DNA from: Nocardioides iriomotensis
Lineage (GTDB): Bacteria; Actinomycetota; Actinomycetes; Propionibacteriales; Nocardioidaceae
Assembly: GCF_004168035.1 (NCBI RefSeq)
Contig: NZ_SDPU01000028.1
Span: 124,001 to 188,000, forward strand
DNA length: 64,000 bases
Direction: 5' to 3'
Positions 26,814 through 37,005 of this stretch are shown here, one piece after another (positions within the stretch are counted from its first letter, which is position 1; each line of letters opens with the position of its first letter). A program made the position numbers and the translations under genes. The notes below the pieces were generated by a model. The model did not search any database and had not been told where the DNA came from. It was given only the letters and a program-made list of their open reading frames with translations.

Positions 26814-28223
26814 ATGGCCAGCCAGCCGACCACGTCGACACGCCTGACCGGAGGGGTCGTGGCCGCCGCCGTCCTGGTGCTCCTCGCCGGCCTGCTCGGG
26901 ACCGTGCCCGCGACCGCGGCGCCGGGTGCCCCCGCCCCGGCCGGTGCGGCAGTGCAGGCCGCGAAGGCCGCGCGCACCGGCAACCCGGCCACGCCGGGCA
27001 GCTTCACCGGCTACGGCTTCGACCAGTGCGTCGCGCCCACCCAGTCCGCGATGAATGCGTGGCTCACCTCGTCGCCGTTCTGGGCCGTCGGCATCTACAT
27101 CTCCGGCGACTCCCGCGCCTGCCGCGACCAACCCAACCTCACCCCGACCTGGGTCAGCACCCAGCTCGCCAACGGCTGGCGCCTCCTCCCGATCACGCTG
27201 GGGCCGCAGGCGTCGTGCACCACGCGCGACCGCTACCAGAAGCAGGTCCGGATCGACCCCAAGCCCGCCGGGGGGTACGCCGCCGCGCTGGCCCAGGGCC
27301 GCGCCGAGGCCGACAAGGCCGTCGCCACCGCCACCGCGCTGGGCATCGTGCCCGGCAGCACGCTCTTCTACGACCTCGAGGGCGACTTCTCCGCCAGCAA
27401 CACCGACTGCCGCGAGTCCGCCCTGACCTTCGTGTCGGGCTGGGTCACGCGGCTGCACGAGCTCGGCTACCTCGCCGGCTACTACTCCAGCGCGGGCACC
27501 GGCATCAAGATGCTCGACGACGCCGCGGTGCTCCGCCCCGGCACGTTCGCGATGCCCGACCACCTCTGGGTGGCGCGCTGGAGCGGCACCCCCAACAGGA
27601 TCAACGAGTCGCGCACGACGTACCTGCGTGACACGAGCTGGTCGAACCACCAGCGCGTCCACCAGTACCGCGGCGGTCACAACGAGACCCACGGCGGCGT
27701 CACGATCAACATCGACTCCAACTGGCTCGACCTCGGCACCGGCTCGGTGGCGCGCACCGCCAAGACGTTCTGCGGCGGTGTCCCCGTCGACTACCCCGTC
27801 TACTCCGCGCTGCGCGTCGGCGCCACCGGCGACCAGGTCCGCGCCGCGCAGTGCCTGCTGCGGCAGAAGAAGAAGTACGCCGGCGAGATCACCGGCACCT
27901 ACGACGCCGCCACCGCGGCCGCCACGTCGGCGTACCGCACCAAGATCGGCCTCCCCGCGCGCGGCTCGATGTCGAAGGCGGTGTGGACCTCGATCCTGGC
28001 CCGCGGCAACCACCCGCTGATGAAGTACGGCGCCACCGGGCACGCCGTGCGCCGGCTGCAGCGCGCCCTCAACGCCGCCGACCGGGCCGGCCTCGCCGTC
28101 AGCGGCGTGTACGAGGCGACCACGACCGCCGCCGTCCGGAGGTACCAGGCCGACAACCGGCTGCCGAGCACCGGCGTCGTCACCGACGCGATGTGGGCCG
28201 AGCTGCGCAAGGGCAACCGCTAG
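26814..28223 (+). CDS. secreted DUF1906 protein with two peptidoglycan-binding repeats, copy 3
   Basis: 469 residues. ATG 26814 follows GGGGAG. The signal peptide (about 15-45) leads into an Ala/Pro linker, then the DUF1906 domain (about 62-320: GYGFDQCVAPT, VGIYISGDSRACRD, LFYDLEGDFSASN, NIDSNWLDLG) and two PG_binding_1 repeats (about 330-395 and 400-465). Cysteine pairs (RACRD, SCTTR, CRES, FCGG) fit disulfides in an exported protein. The 122 bases upstream are AT-rich with an imperfect GTGAAT/ATTCAC inverted repeat at about 26703-26726, perhaps a promoter or operator. Confidence 0.88.
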   Translation: MASQPTTSTRLTGGVVAAAVLVLLAGLLGTVPATAAPGAPAPAGAAVQAAKAARTGNPATPGSFTGYGFDQCVAPTQSAMNAWLTSSPFWAVGIYISGDSRACRDQPNLTPTWVSTQLANGWRLLPITLGPQASCTTRDRYQKQVRIDPKPAGGYAAALAQGRAEADKAVATATALGIVPGSTLFYDLEGDFSASNTDCRESALTFVSGWVTRLHELGYLAGYYSSAGTGIKMLDDAAVLRPGTFAMPDHLWVARWSGTPNRINESRTTYLRDTSWSNHQRVHQYRGGHNETHGGVTINIDSNWLDLGTGSVARTAKTFCGGVPVDYPVYSALRVGATGDQVRAAQCLLRQKKKYAGEITGTYDAATAAATSAYRTKIGLPARGSMSKAVWTSILARGNHPLMKYGATGHAVRRLQRALNAADRAGLAVSGVYEATTTAAVRRYQADNRLPSTGVVTDAMWAELRKGNR

Positions 28224-28224
28224 C

Positions 28225-28241
28225 CCGGGCTGATCGCCCGG
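28225..28241 (+). terminator. short hairpin after DUF1906 copy 3
   Basis: CCGGGC-TGATC-GCCCGG immediately after the stop codon, followed by CGAAAA. Short, so only a tentative terminator. Confidence 0.3.
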
Positions 28242-28349
28242 CGAAAACGGAACGTGCGCGTGCCGTGACCCGGCGGTGGGTGGCTCGTTGGGCCCCTCCG
28301 TCAGGTCGCCCGGCCTCCGGGCGGCTCCGTCTCGGAAGCAAGGACGTCC

Positions 28350-29597
28350 ATGCGCAGGAACCTCCTGTTCACAGCAGCAGCAACCTCCACCGCCGTCGTG
28401 GGCTCGATCCTCGGATCGGGGCTCGCCGCGGCCGCGCCCGCCGTACCACTCGCCTCGGGCGACACCGCCCCCTACATCGTGGTCCTGGCCGACGGCGCCG
28501 ACGCGCGCTCGGTCGCGGCCGCGCAGGCGGACCGGCTCGGCCTCGATGTCGGGCACGTGTACACCTCGGCGCTCGAGGGCTACAGCGCCACGATGACGCC
28601 GGCCGCGGCCACCGCTCTGCGCGCGCTGCCCACCGTGCAGTCGGTGCAGAAGGACACGAAGGTCAGCGCGACGGCCCAGACGACGCCGACCGGCGTCAAC
28701 CGCGCCGACGCGGACCTGTCGCCGACCGCCAGGATCAACGGCGTCGACGAGCGCGTGGACGTGGACGTCGCGGTCATCGACACCGGCGCCGACCTCGACC
28801 ACCCCGACCTGAACATCTACCGCGCCGGCGCGAAGAACTGCTCGACGCTGGCGCTCTCGCCCGAGGACGGCCACGGCCACGGCACCCACGTGTCCGGAAC
28901 GATCGGCGCGCTGGACAACGGCACCGGCGTCGTCGGCGTCGCGCCGGGTGCGCGGATCTGGCCGGTGAAGGTGCTCTCCGACCTGGGCACCGGCCTCAAC
29001 TCCGACGTCATCTGCGGCATCGACTACGTCGCCGCCCACGCCAACGAGATCGAGGTCGCCAACATGAGCCTCGGCGGCGCCGGCTCCGACGACGGCAACT
29101 GCGGCCGCACGGACGACGACGCCATGCACGAGGCGATCTGCGCCGCGACCGACGCCGGTGTCACGTTCGTCGTCGCCGCGGGCAACGACAGCGCCGACGC
29201 GGCCGAGTCCACCCCGGCGGCGTACGACGAGGTCATCACGGTCAGCGCCCTCGCCGACTTCAACGGCCTCCCGGGTGGCGGCGCACCCTCGACGTGCCGC
29301 GCGGACGAGGACGACACGTTCGCGTCGTTCTCCAACTACGGCACGGACGTCGACCTCATCGCGCCGGGCGTGTGCATCAACAGCACCTGGCTGAACGGCG
29401 GCTACAACACCATCTCCGGGACGTCGATGGCCAGCCCGCACGTGGCCGGCGGCGCCGCGCTCTACGCCGCGACCCACCCGACCGCGACGCCCGACCAGAT
29501 CAAGGCCGCGCTCCAGGCCGCCGGCACGACCGACTGGTCGAACGCCGACGACCCGGACGGCATCAAGGAGAAGCTGCTGAACGTCAGCACCTTCTGA
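28350..29597 (+). CDS. secreted S8 subtilisin-family serine protease, copy 1
   Basis: 415 residues. Signal peptide (about 1-30), I9 inhibitory propeptide (about 38-110: PYIVVLADG, GYSATMTPAAA, VQSVQKD), then the S8 domain with Asp144 (VIDTGADLDHPD), His177 (GHGTHVSG), oxyanion Asn278 (AAGND) and Ser358 (SGTSMASPHVAGG). Six cysteines in the catalytic domain are shared with copy 2 and suggest disulfides. No C-terminal extension or sorting signal, so released as a soluble protease. Close relative of proteinase K/aqualysin-type enzymes. Confidence 0.93.
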   Translation: MRRNLLFTAAATSTAVVGSILGSGLAAAAPAVPLASGDTAPYIVVLADGADARSVAAAQADRLGLDVGHVYTSALEGYSATMTPAAATALRALPTVQSVQKDTKVSATAQTTPTGVNRADADLSPTARINGVDERVDVDVAVIDTGADLDHPDLNIYRAGAKNCSTLALSPEDGHGHGTHVSGTIGALDNGTGVVGVAPGARIWPVKVLSDLGTGLNSDVICGIDYVAAHANEIEVANMSLGGAGSDDGNCGRTDDDAMHEAICAATDAGVTFVVAAGNDSADAAESTPAAYDEVITVSALADFNGLPGGGAPSTCRADEDDTFASFSNYGTDVDLIAPGVCINSTWLNGGYNTISGTSMASPHVAGGAALYAATHPTATPDQIKAALQAAGTTDWSNADDPDGIKEKLLNVSTF

Positions 29598-29603
29598 CCC
29601 CAA

Positions 29604-29663
29604 CCCCGATTCGTCCGCAACCGCTCCGCGTGAGACGGACGCAGTTTCGCGGACGAATCGGGG
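29604..29663. repeat. long inverted repeat between the two S8 proteases
   Basis: Arms 29604-29618 and 29649-29663 are exact 15-base reverse complements (CCCCGATTCGTCCGC and partner) around a 30-base centre that itself holds partly complementary segments. It begins a few bases after the stop codon of copy 1 and may be its terminator, or a REP-like element. Confidence 0.6.
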
Positions 29664-29791
29664 TGGTTCAGGTCTCTGCACTGCACAAACACGCACAAAA
29701 CGATCCGTTGACGGTCATAACGGTCCGGATCTTGCATGAGCCTCTCGGGTCCGCCGCCGGCGGACCGCTCTCTCCAGTGAGGTCCTCCCGC

Positions 29792-31027
29792 ATGCGCAGA
29801 CTCACCATGACCGCCATCGCGGTCGCTGGCCTGGCGATCGGCTCCACCACGAGCCTGAGCGCCGTCGCGGCACCGCCCACCGGCGGTGTCGACCGGGTGT
29901 CGGGCTACATCGTCGTCCTCCGGGACGGCGTCGCCCCTGCTCGCGCCGCCGACGCCCAGGCCGACCGGTACGGCGCCGACGTCACCCACCTCTACCGCAA
30001 CGCCCTCTCCGGCTACTCGGCCCGGATGACGGCCGGCGCCGCGAAGGACCTGGCCCGGGACGACCGCGTCGCCTACGTCCAGCGCGACGGCGTCGTGCAC
30101 GCCACCGCGCAGACGCTCCCGACCGGGATCAACCGCGCCGACGCCGAGCTCAGCCCGGCCGCCCGGGTCGACGGGGCCGACGAGCGGGTGGACGTCGACG
30201 TCGCCGTCATCGACACCGGCGTCGACCTCGACCACCCGGACCTCAACGTCTACACCGCGGGCGCCAAGAACTGCTCGACCGGCAAGTCCGCCGAGGACGG
30301 CAACGGCCACGGCAGCCACGTCGCCGGCACGATCGGCGCGCTGGACGACGCCAACGGCGTGGTCGGCATGGCCCCGGGTGCGCGCATCTGGCCGGTGCGG
30401 GTGCTCAACGCCCAGGGCAGCGGGACGTTCTCGGCGATCATCTGCGGCATCGACTACGTCACCGCGCACGCCGACGAGATCGAGATCGCCAACATGAGCC
30501 TCGGCGGCGCGGGCAGCGACGACCGCAGCTGCGGCGCCACCAACGGCGACGCCATGCACGCGGCGATCTGCCGCTCCGTCGCGGCGGGCGTCACCTACGT
30601 CGTGGCGGCGGGCAACGAGAGCGACGACGCGGCCAACCACGTGCCCGCGGCGTACGACGAGGTCATCACGGTCAGCGCGCTCGCCGACTTCAACGGCACG
30701 CCGGGTGGCGGCGCCGCGTCGACCTGCCGCGCGGACCAGGACGACACGTTCGCGGCGTTCTCCAACTACGGCGCCGACGTCGACCTCATCGCCCCCGGCG
30801 TCTGCATCCTCTCGACCTGGAAGGGTGCGGCGTACAACACGATCTCCGGTACGTCGATGGCCAGCCCGCACGTGGCCGGCGGTGCCGCGCTCTACGCCGC
30901 GACGCACCCGACGGCGTCGCCCGACCAGGTGAAGGCCGCGCTCCAGGCCGCCGGCACCACCGACTGGTCGAACGCCGACGACCCGGACGGCGTCAAGGAG
31001 ACGCTGCTGAACGTGTCGACGTTCTGA
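29792..31027 (+). CDS. secreted S8 subtilisin-family serine protease, copy 2
   Basis: 411 residues from ATG 29792. Same plan as copy 1: signal peptide, I9 propeptide (about 38-105), catalytic Asp141 (VIDTGVDLDHPD), His173 (GHGSHVAG), Asn274 (AAGNE) and Ser355 (GTSMASPH). The two share long identical blocks (VDVDVAVIDTG, ANMSLGGAGSDD, YDEVITVSALADFNG) and almost the same last 20 residues, so they are tandem duplicates whose signal peptide and propeptide have diverged most. Convergent with purL, 6 bases between stops. Confidence 0.93.
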   Translation: MRRLTMTAIAVAGLAIGSTTSLSAVAAPPTGGVDRVSGYIVVLRDGVAPARAADAQADRYGADVTHLYRNALSGYSARMTAGAAKDLARDDRVAYVQRDGVVHATAQTLPTGINRADAELSPAARVDGADERVDVDVAVIDTGVDLDHPDLNVYTAGAKNCSTGKSAEDGNGHGSHVAGTIGALDDANGVVGMAPGARIWPVRVLNAQGSGTFSAIICGIDYVTAHADEIEIANMSLGGAGSDDRSCGATNGDAMHAAICRSVAAGVTYVVAAGNESDDAANHVPAAYDEVITVSALADFNGTPGGGAASTCRADQDDTFAAFSNYGADVDLIAPGVCILSTWKGAAYNTISGTSMASPHVAGGAALYAATHPTASPDQVKAALQAAGTTDWSNADDPDGVKETLLNVSTF

Positions 31028-31033
31028 TCAGAG

Positions 31034-33340
<2,307 letters not shown>

Positions 33341-33444
33341 CGGACTCGTGGCTCCCGTGGAGAAGAGGGCGGGCAGCGGCGCGGCTCAATCTACCGGGTG
33401 GGCGAGTCCTTGAACCCCGTCGCCCGGTACGTGAGGCTGTCGCC

Positions 33445-34482
33445 ATGGCGCACCTCGATCGACGCACCCTCCTCAAGGCCGGCGCCGTGGGCGCCGGCGG
33501 CCTCGTCGCGGGCCCCCTGCTGCCGGGCACGGCCACGGCGGCCCCCACGGCCCGGGGCGTGGTCGCCTCCGGGCTCAGCATCCCGTGGGGGCTCGCGTTC
33601 CTGCCCAACGGCAACGCGGTGCTGGCCGAGCGCGAGGGCACGATCTGGAAGGTCTCGCGCAACGGCGGCAAGAAGGCCGTCGGCGACGTCAAGCGGGTCG
33701 TGGCGTCCGGCGAGGGCGGCCTGCTCGGCCTGGAGCTGCACCCGGACTTCGCGAGCAACCGGTGGCTCTACGCCTACATCACCACCGGGTCCGACAACCG
33801 CGTCGTGCGGATGCAGTACGCCGGCGGCGCGCTGAGCAACCAGCGCACGATCATCGCCGGGATCCCGAAGGCCTCCAACCACAACGGCGGCCGGCTGCGG
33901 TTCGGGCCCGACGGGCTGCTCTACGTCTCGACCGGCGACGCGGGCGACACCAGCAACGCCCAGAGCAAGCGGTCCCTCGGCGGCAAGATCCTGCGGATCA
34001 CCGACACGGGCGGAACGCCGTCCGGGAACCCGTTCGGCTCGAGCCCGATCTGGACGCTCGGCCACCGCAACGTGCAGGGCCTGTCCTTCGACGCGCGCGG
34101 GCGGCTCTTCGCCACCGAGTTCGGCCAGTCCACCCGCGACGAGCTCAACCGGATCGTCCGCGGCGGCAACTACGGCTGGCCCGTCGTCGAGGGCGGCGAC
34201 GGCAGCGGCAAGTTCCGCGACCCGATCACCACGTGGCAGCCGACCTCGACGTGCTCGCCGTCCGGCCTCGCGGTCGTCGGCAACCACGGCTGGGTCGGCG
34301 CGCTCGCCGGGCAGGCGCTCTTCCGGGTCACGCTGACCGGTGCGAACAAGGGCCGGAAGCGGCGCTTCTTCCTCGGCGACTTCGGCCGGATCCGCACCGT
34401 CGAGCCGGCGCCGGACGGCTCCCTGTGGATCACCACCTCCAACGGCTCGGGCGACCGGGTCATCCGGGTCAAGCTCGGCTGA
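33445..34482 (+). CDS. Tat-exported glucose/sorbosone dehydrogenase-type beta-propeller
   Basis: 345 residues. A twin-arginine signal (DRRTLLKAGAVGAGGLVAG, then an AxA site) marks folded export. The six-bladed propeller shows GLSIPWGLAFLPNG, GGLLGLELHPDF, SNHNGGRLRFGPDGLLYVSTGD, IWTLGHRNVQGLSFD and GGNYGWP, the signature order of PQQ-dependent soluble glucose/aldose sugar dehydrogenases, with the catalytic His in NHNGG. Substrate unknown. Opposite strand to purL, 104 bases away. Confidence 0.87.
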   Translation: MAHLDRRTLLKAGAVGAGGLVAGPLLPGTATAAPTARGVVASGLSIPWGLAFLPNGNAVLAEREGTIWKVSRNGGKKAVGDVKRVVASGEGGLLGLELHPDFASNRWLYAYITTGSDNRVVRMQYAGGALSNQRTIIAGIPKASNHNGGRLRFGPDGLLYVSTGDAGDTSNAQSKRSLGGKILRITDTGGTPSGNPFGSSPIWTLGHRNVQGLSFDARGRLFATEFGQSTRDELNRIVRGGNYGWPVVEGGDGSGKFRDPITTWQPTSTCSPSGLAVVGNHGWVGALAGQALFRVTLTGANKGRKRRFFLGDFGRIRTVEPAPDGSLWITTSNGSGDRVIRVKLG

Positions 34483-34495
34483 GCGGCGCCACCCG

Positions 34496-35656
34496 GTGCC
34501 GCTGATCGCCCCCGGCCGCGTCGTCGGCATCGACGTCGCGCGCTACCTCGCCCTCGTCGGGATGATCGCGACGCACGCGCTCGTCTCCACCACGCCCGAC
34601 GGCGGCGCCACCCTCGTCCAGCAGATCGCCGGTGGGCGCGCCTCGGCGCTGTTCGCCGTGCTCGCCGGGGTCAGCACCGCGCTGATGTCCGGCGGCCGCA
34701 CGCCGCTGACCGGCCGGGCGCGCGCCGGCGCGGCGGCGGGGCTCGCCGTCCGGGCCGTGATCGTGTTCGCGATCGGGCTGTTCCTCGGCTCCCTCGACAC
34801 CACGATCGCGGTGATCCTGAGCTACTACGGCGTGCTGTTCCTGCTCGGCACCCTCTTCCTCGGCCTCCGCGCCCGCGGGCTCGCGCTGCTCGCCCTCGTC
34901 TGGGCGGTGGCGGCGCCGCTCGTGTCGCACGCCGTACGCCCGGAGCTGCCGCCGACGACGTACGACTCCCCCGCCCTCGCCGGGCTGATCGACCACCCGG
35001 GCGGGCTGCTCGCCGAGCTGGTCCTCACCGGCTACTACCCGGCCTTCACCTGGCTGGCCTACCTGCTCGCCGGCATGGCCGTCGGCCGCACCGACCTCCG
35101 CCGCCTCGGTACGGCGACCCGCCTGGTGGCGATCGGCGCAGTCGCCGCGCTGGGGGCGCGGCTGCTCTCGGACTGGCTGGTGGACGACCCGGGCGGGCTG
35201 CGCGCGCTGCGCCGGACCCTCGACGAGGTGCCGCACCAGCCCGGCGGGCTGCGCGACAGCCTGGAGCACGGTCTCTACGGCAGCACCCCGACCGGCAACG
35301 GGTGGTGGCTGGTGACCAGTGCGCCGCACACGGCCACCCCGTTCGACCTGGTGCACACGGCGGGGTCGGCGCTGGTCGTGATCGGGCTGTGCCTGCTGGT
35401 CACCCGGGTCGCGGCGTCGGCGTGGGCCGTGCTGTGCGGTGCGGGCGCGATGACGCTGAGCCTCTACACGTTGCACGTGATCCTGCGGACGCCGACGTTC
35501 TGGCCCGACGACGACGTCGAGACGTTCTGGCTGCACGTGGCGGTCGTGACGGTGATCGGCGCCGGCTTCCGGCTCGCGGGCCGGTCGGGGCCGCTGGAGA
35601 AGGCGATCGCGGTGGTCGCGGGGCGGGTGCGTCAGTCGGTCGCGGCGTCGAGGTAG
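34496..35656 (+). CDS. polytopic membrane protein, DUF418/HGSNAT-like acyltransferase
   Basis: 386 residues from GTG 34496, 13 bases after the sugar dehydrogenase stop; the Shine-Dalgarno is weak, so coupling is likely. The start RVVGIDVARYLALVGMIATH is typical of the heparan-alpha-glucosaminide acetyltransferase/YeiB superfamily, with about ten transmembrane segments (for example IVFAIGLFLGSLDTTIAVIL, LSLYTLHVILRTPTFWP). Members move acyl groups across or onto the outer face of the membrane. Substrate not predictable. Its 3' end overlaps the YjbR gene by 25 bases. Confidence 0.78.
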   Translation: MPLIAPGRVVGIDVARYLALVGMIATHALVSTTPDGGATLVQQIAGGRASALFAVLAGVSTALMSGGRTPLTGRARAGAAAGLAVRAVIVFAIGLFLGSLDTTIAVILSYYGVLFLLGTLFLGLRARGLALLALVWAVAAPLVSHAVRPELPPTTYDSPALAGLIDHPGGLLAELVLTGYYPAFTWLAYLLAGMAVGRTDLRRLGTATRLVAIGAVAALGARLLSDWLVDDPGGLRALRRTLDEVPHQPGGLRDSLEHGLYGSTPTGNGWWLVTSAPHTATPFDLVHTAGSALVVIGLCLLVTRVAASAWAVLCGAGAMTLSLYTLHVILRTPTFWPDDDVETFWLHVAVVTVIGAGFRLAGRSGPLEKAIAVVAGRVRQSVAASR

Positions 35657-35985
35657 GCGCGCGCGACCGACTTCGGCACGCACATCGCCCAGGCCTCGGT
35701 GACCAGCTCGGTCATCTCGTCGACGTCGAGCGCGGCGAGCCGCGCGACCATCCACCGGTAGCGCAGGTCGGACGGCCGCGGCAGCAGGAACTTCTCCGGC
35801 TCGGCCTCGACCGCGGCCTCGCGCAGCTCGCGCGGGAACGCGAAGCCGATCATCGACTCGTCCATCGCGAACGACAGGAAGACGAGCTGGCCGACCCGGA
35901 ACTTCTCGCGGTCGCGGACGAAGGCCTGCGTCGCGCGCGGCAGGGACAGAGCCAGGTCGCGGACCTGCTGCGCGTCGACCGGCAC
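35632..35985 (-). CDS. MmcQ/YjbR family DNA-binding-fold protein
   Basis: 117 residues from GTG 35985. The CyaY-like alpha/beta YjbR fold is recognised by ALSLPRATQAF at the N-terminus, the LSFAMDESMIGFAF strand, RYRWMVARLAALDVDEM and VPKSVARAYL. Function unknown despite solved structures. It begins 7 bases after purQ, so it is at the end of the purS-purQ transcript. Confidence 0.88.
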   Translation of the reverse strand: MPVDAQQVRDLALSLPRATQAFVRDREKFRVGQLVFLSFAMDESMIGFAFPRELREAAVEAEPEKFLLPRPSDLRYRWMVARLAALDVDEMTELVTEAWAMCVPKSVARAYLDAATD

Positions 35986-35992
35986 GGCGGAC

Positions 35993-36661
35993 CTAGCCCA
36001 CGAGCGACCGCAGCACTGAGGTGAAGAAGCCGAGCCCGTCGGTGCCGGGGCCGGTGAGGTCCTCGACGGCGTGCTCGGGGTGCGGCATCAGGCCGACGAC
36101 GTTGCCGCGTTCGTTGGTGATGCCGGCGATGTCGCGGAGCGAGCCGTTGGGGTTGACGTCGAGGTAGCGCGCGACGACCCGGCCCTCGCCCTCGAGCCGG
36201 TCGAGGGTGTCCTCGTCGGCGACGTACGACCCCTCGCCGTTCTTGAGCACGACGGTGACCTCGGCGTCCGCGTCGTACGCCGACGTCCAGGCGGTCCGGT
36301 TGTTCTCGATGCGCAGGCGCTGGTCGCGACAGACGAACTTCTGGTGGTCGTTGCGGATCAGCGCGCCGGGCAGGAGGTGCGACTCGCAGAGGATCTGGAA
36401 ACCGTTGCAGATACCGAGCACGGGCAGCCCGGTCCCGGCGGCCGCGACCACCTCGGTCATCACCGGGCTGAACCGGGAGATCGCGCCGCAGCGCAGGTAG
36501 TCGCCGTAGGAGAAGCCGCCTGGGAGAACGACCGCGTCCACCCCGCGCAGGTCGTGGTCGCCGTGCCACAGCGGCACGGGCTCACCGCCGGCGACGGTCA
36601 CGGCCCGGCGGGCGTCGACGTCGTCGAGCGAGCCGGGGAAGGTGACGACGCCGACCTTCAC
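35993..36661 (-). CDS. purQ: phosphoribosylformylglycinamidine synthase glutaminase subunit PurQ
   Basis: 222 residues. Class I glutaminase that supplies ammonia to Pur[15 protein letters not shown] forms the oxyanion region, the nucleophile Cys lies in [11 protein letters not shown], and [11 protein letters not shown] gives the catalytic His-Glu pair. Starts at a GTG whose last two bases are the TG of the purS stop (GTGA overlap), so translation is coupled to purS. Confidence 0.97.
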   Translation of the reverse strand: MKVGVVTFPGSLDDVDARRAVTVAGGEPVPLWHGDHDLRGVDAVVLPGGFSYGDYLRCGAISRFSPVMTEVVAAAGTGLPVLGICNGFQILCESHLLPGALIRNDHQKFVCRDQRLRIENNRTAWTSAYDADAEVTVVLKNGEGSYVADEDTLDRLEGEGRVVARYLDVNPNGSLRDIAGITNERGNVVGLMPHPEHAVEDLTGPGTDGLGFFTSVLRSLVG

Positions 36662-36921
36662 GCGGGGGACCCCTCGTGCTCCTCGACGTGCACGGCGAAG
36701 TCCTCGATCACCGGGTTGGAGAGCAGCTTCTCGGCGATGGCGTGCACCTCGGCGAGACGGGCCGAGGTCAGCTCGCCCTCGAGCTCGAGCTCGAACCTCT
36801 TGCCCTGGCGGACCCCGCTCACCCCCTCGAAGCCGAGCCGGGGCAGCGCGCCGTGCACGGCCTTGCCCTGGGGGTCGAGGATCTCCGGCTTGAGCATGAC
36901 GTCGACGACGACACGGGCCAC
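36658..36921 (-). CDS. purS: phosphoribosylformylglycinamidine synthase subunit PurS
   Basis: 87 residues. The short structural subunit that docks PurQ onto Pur[35 protein letters not shown] and [10 protein letters not shown] match the family along the full length. Overlaps purQ by four bases and follows the acyl-CoA ligase gene by 84 bases on the same strand. Confidence 0.96.
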   Translation of the reverse strand: MARVVVDVMLKPEILDPQGKAVHGALPRLGFEGVSGVRQGKRFELELEGELTSARLAEVHAIAEKLLSNPVIEDFAVHVEEHEGSPA

Positions 36922-37005
36922 GGGGGCACTCCTGGTTCGGGGGGCGGGATCGACGGAGGTGAGTCTACGGCGGCGGGCGGCCCGCGCCCGCCGGGTGGTC
37001 GCGGG

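Noticed and set aside
26724-29696. 990-codon reverse open frame over DUF1906 copy 3 and S8 copy 1
   Set aside because: Mirror frame of two well-supported secreted proteins; no recognisable motif.
27851-31027. Single giant forward frame running from DUF1906 copy 3 into S8 copy 2
   Set aside because: Only the last 412 codons (from ATG 29792) code for the protease; the upstream part is the out-of-frame reading of two other genes.
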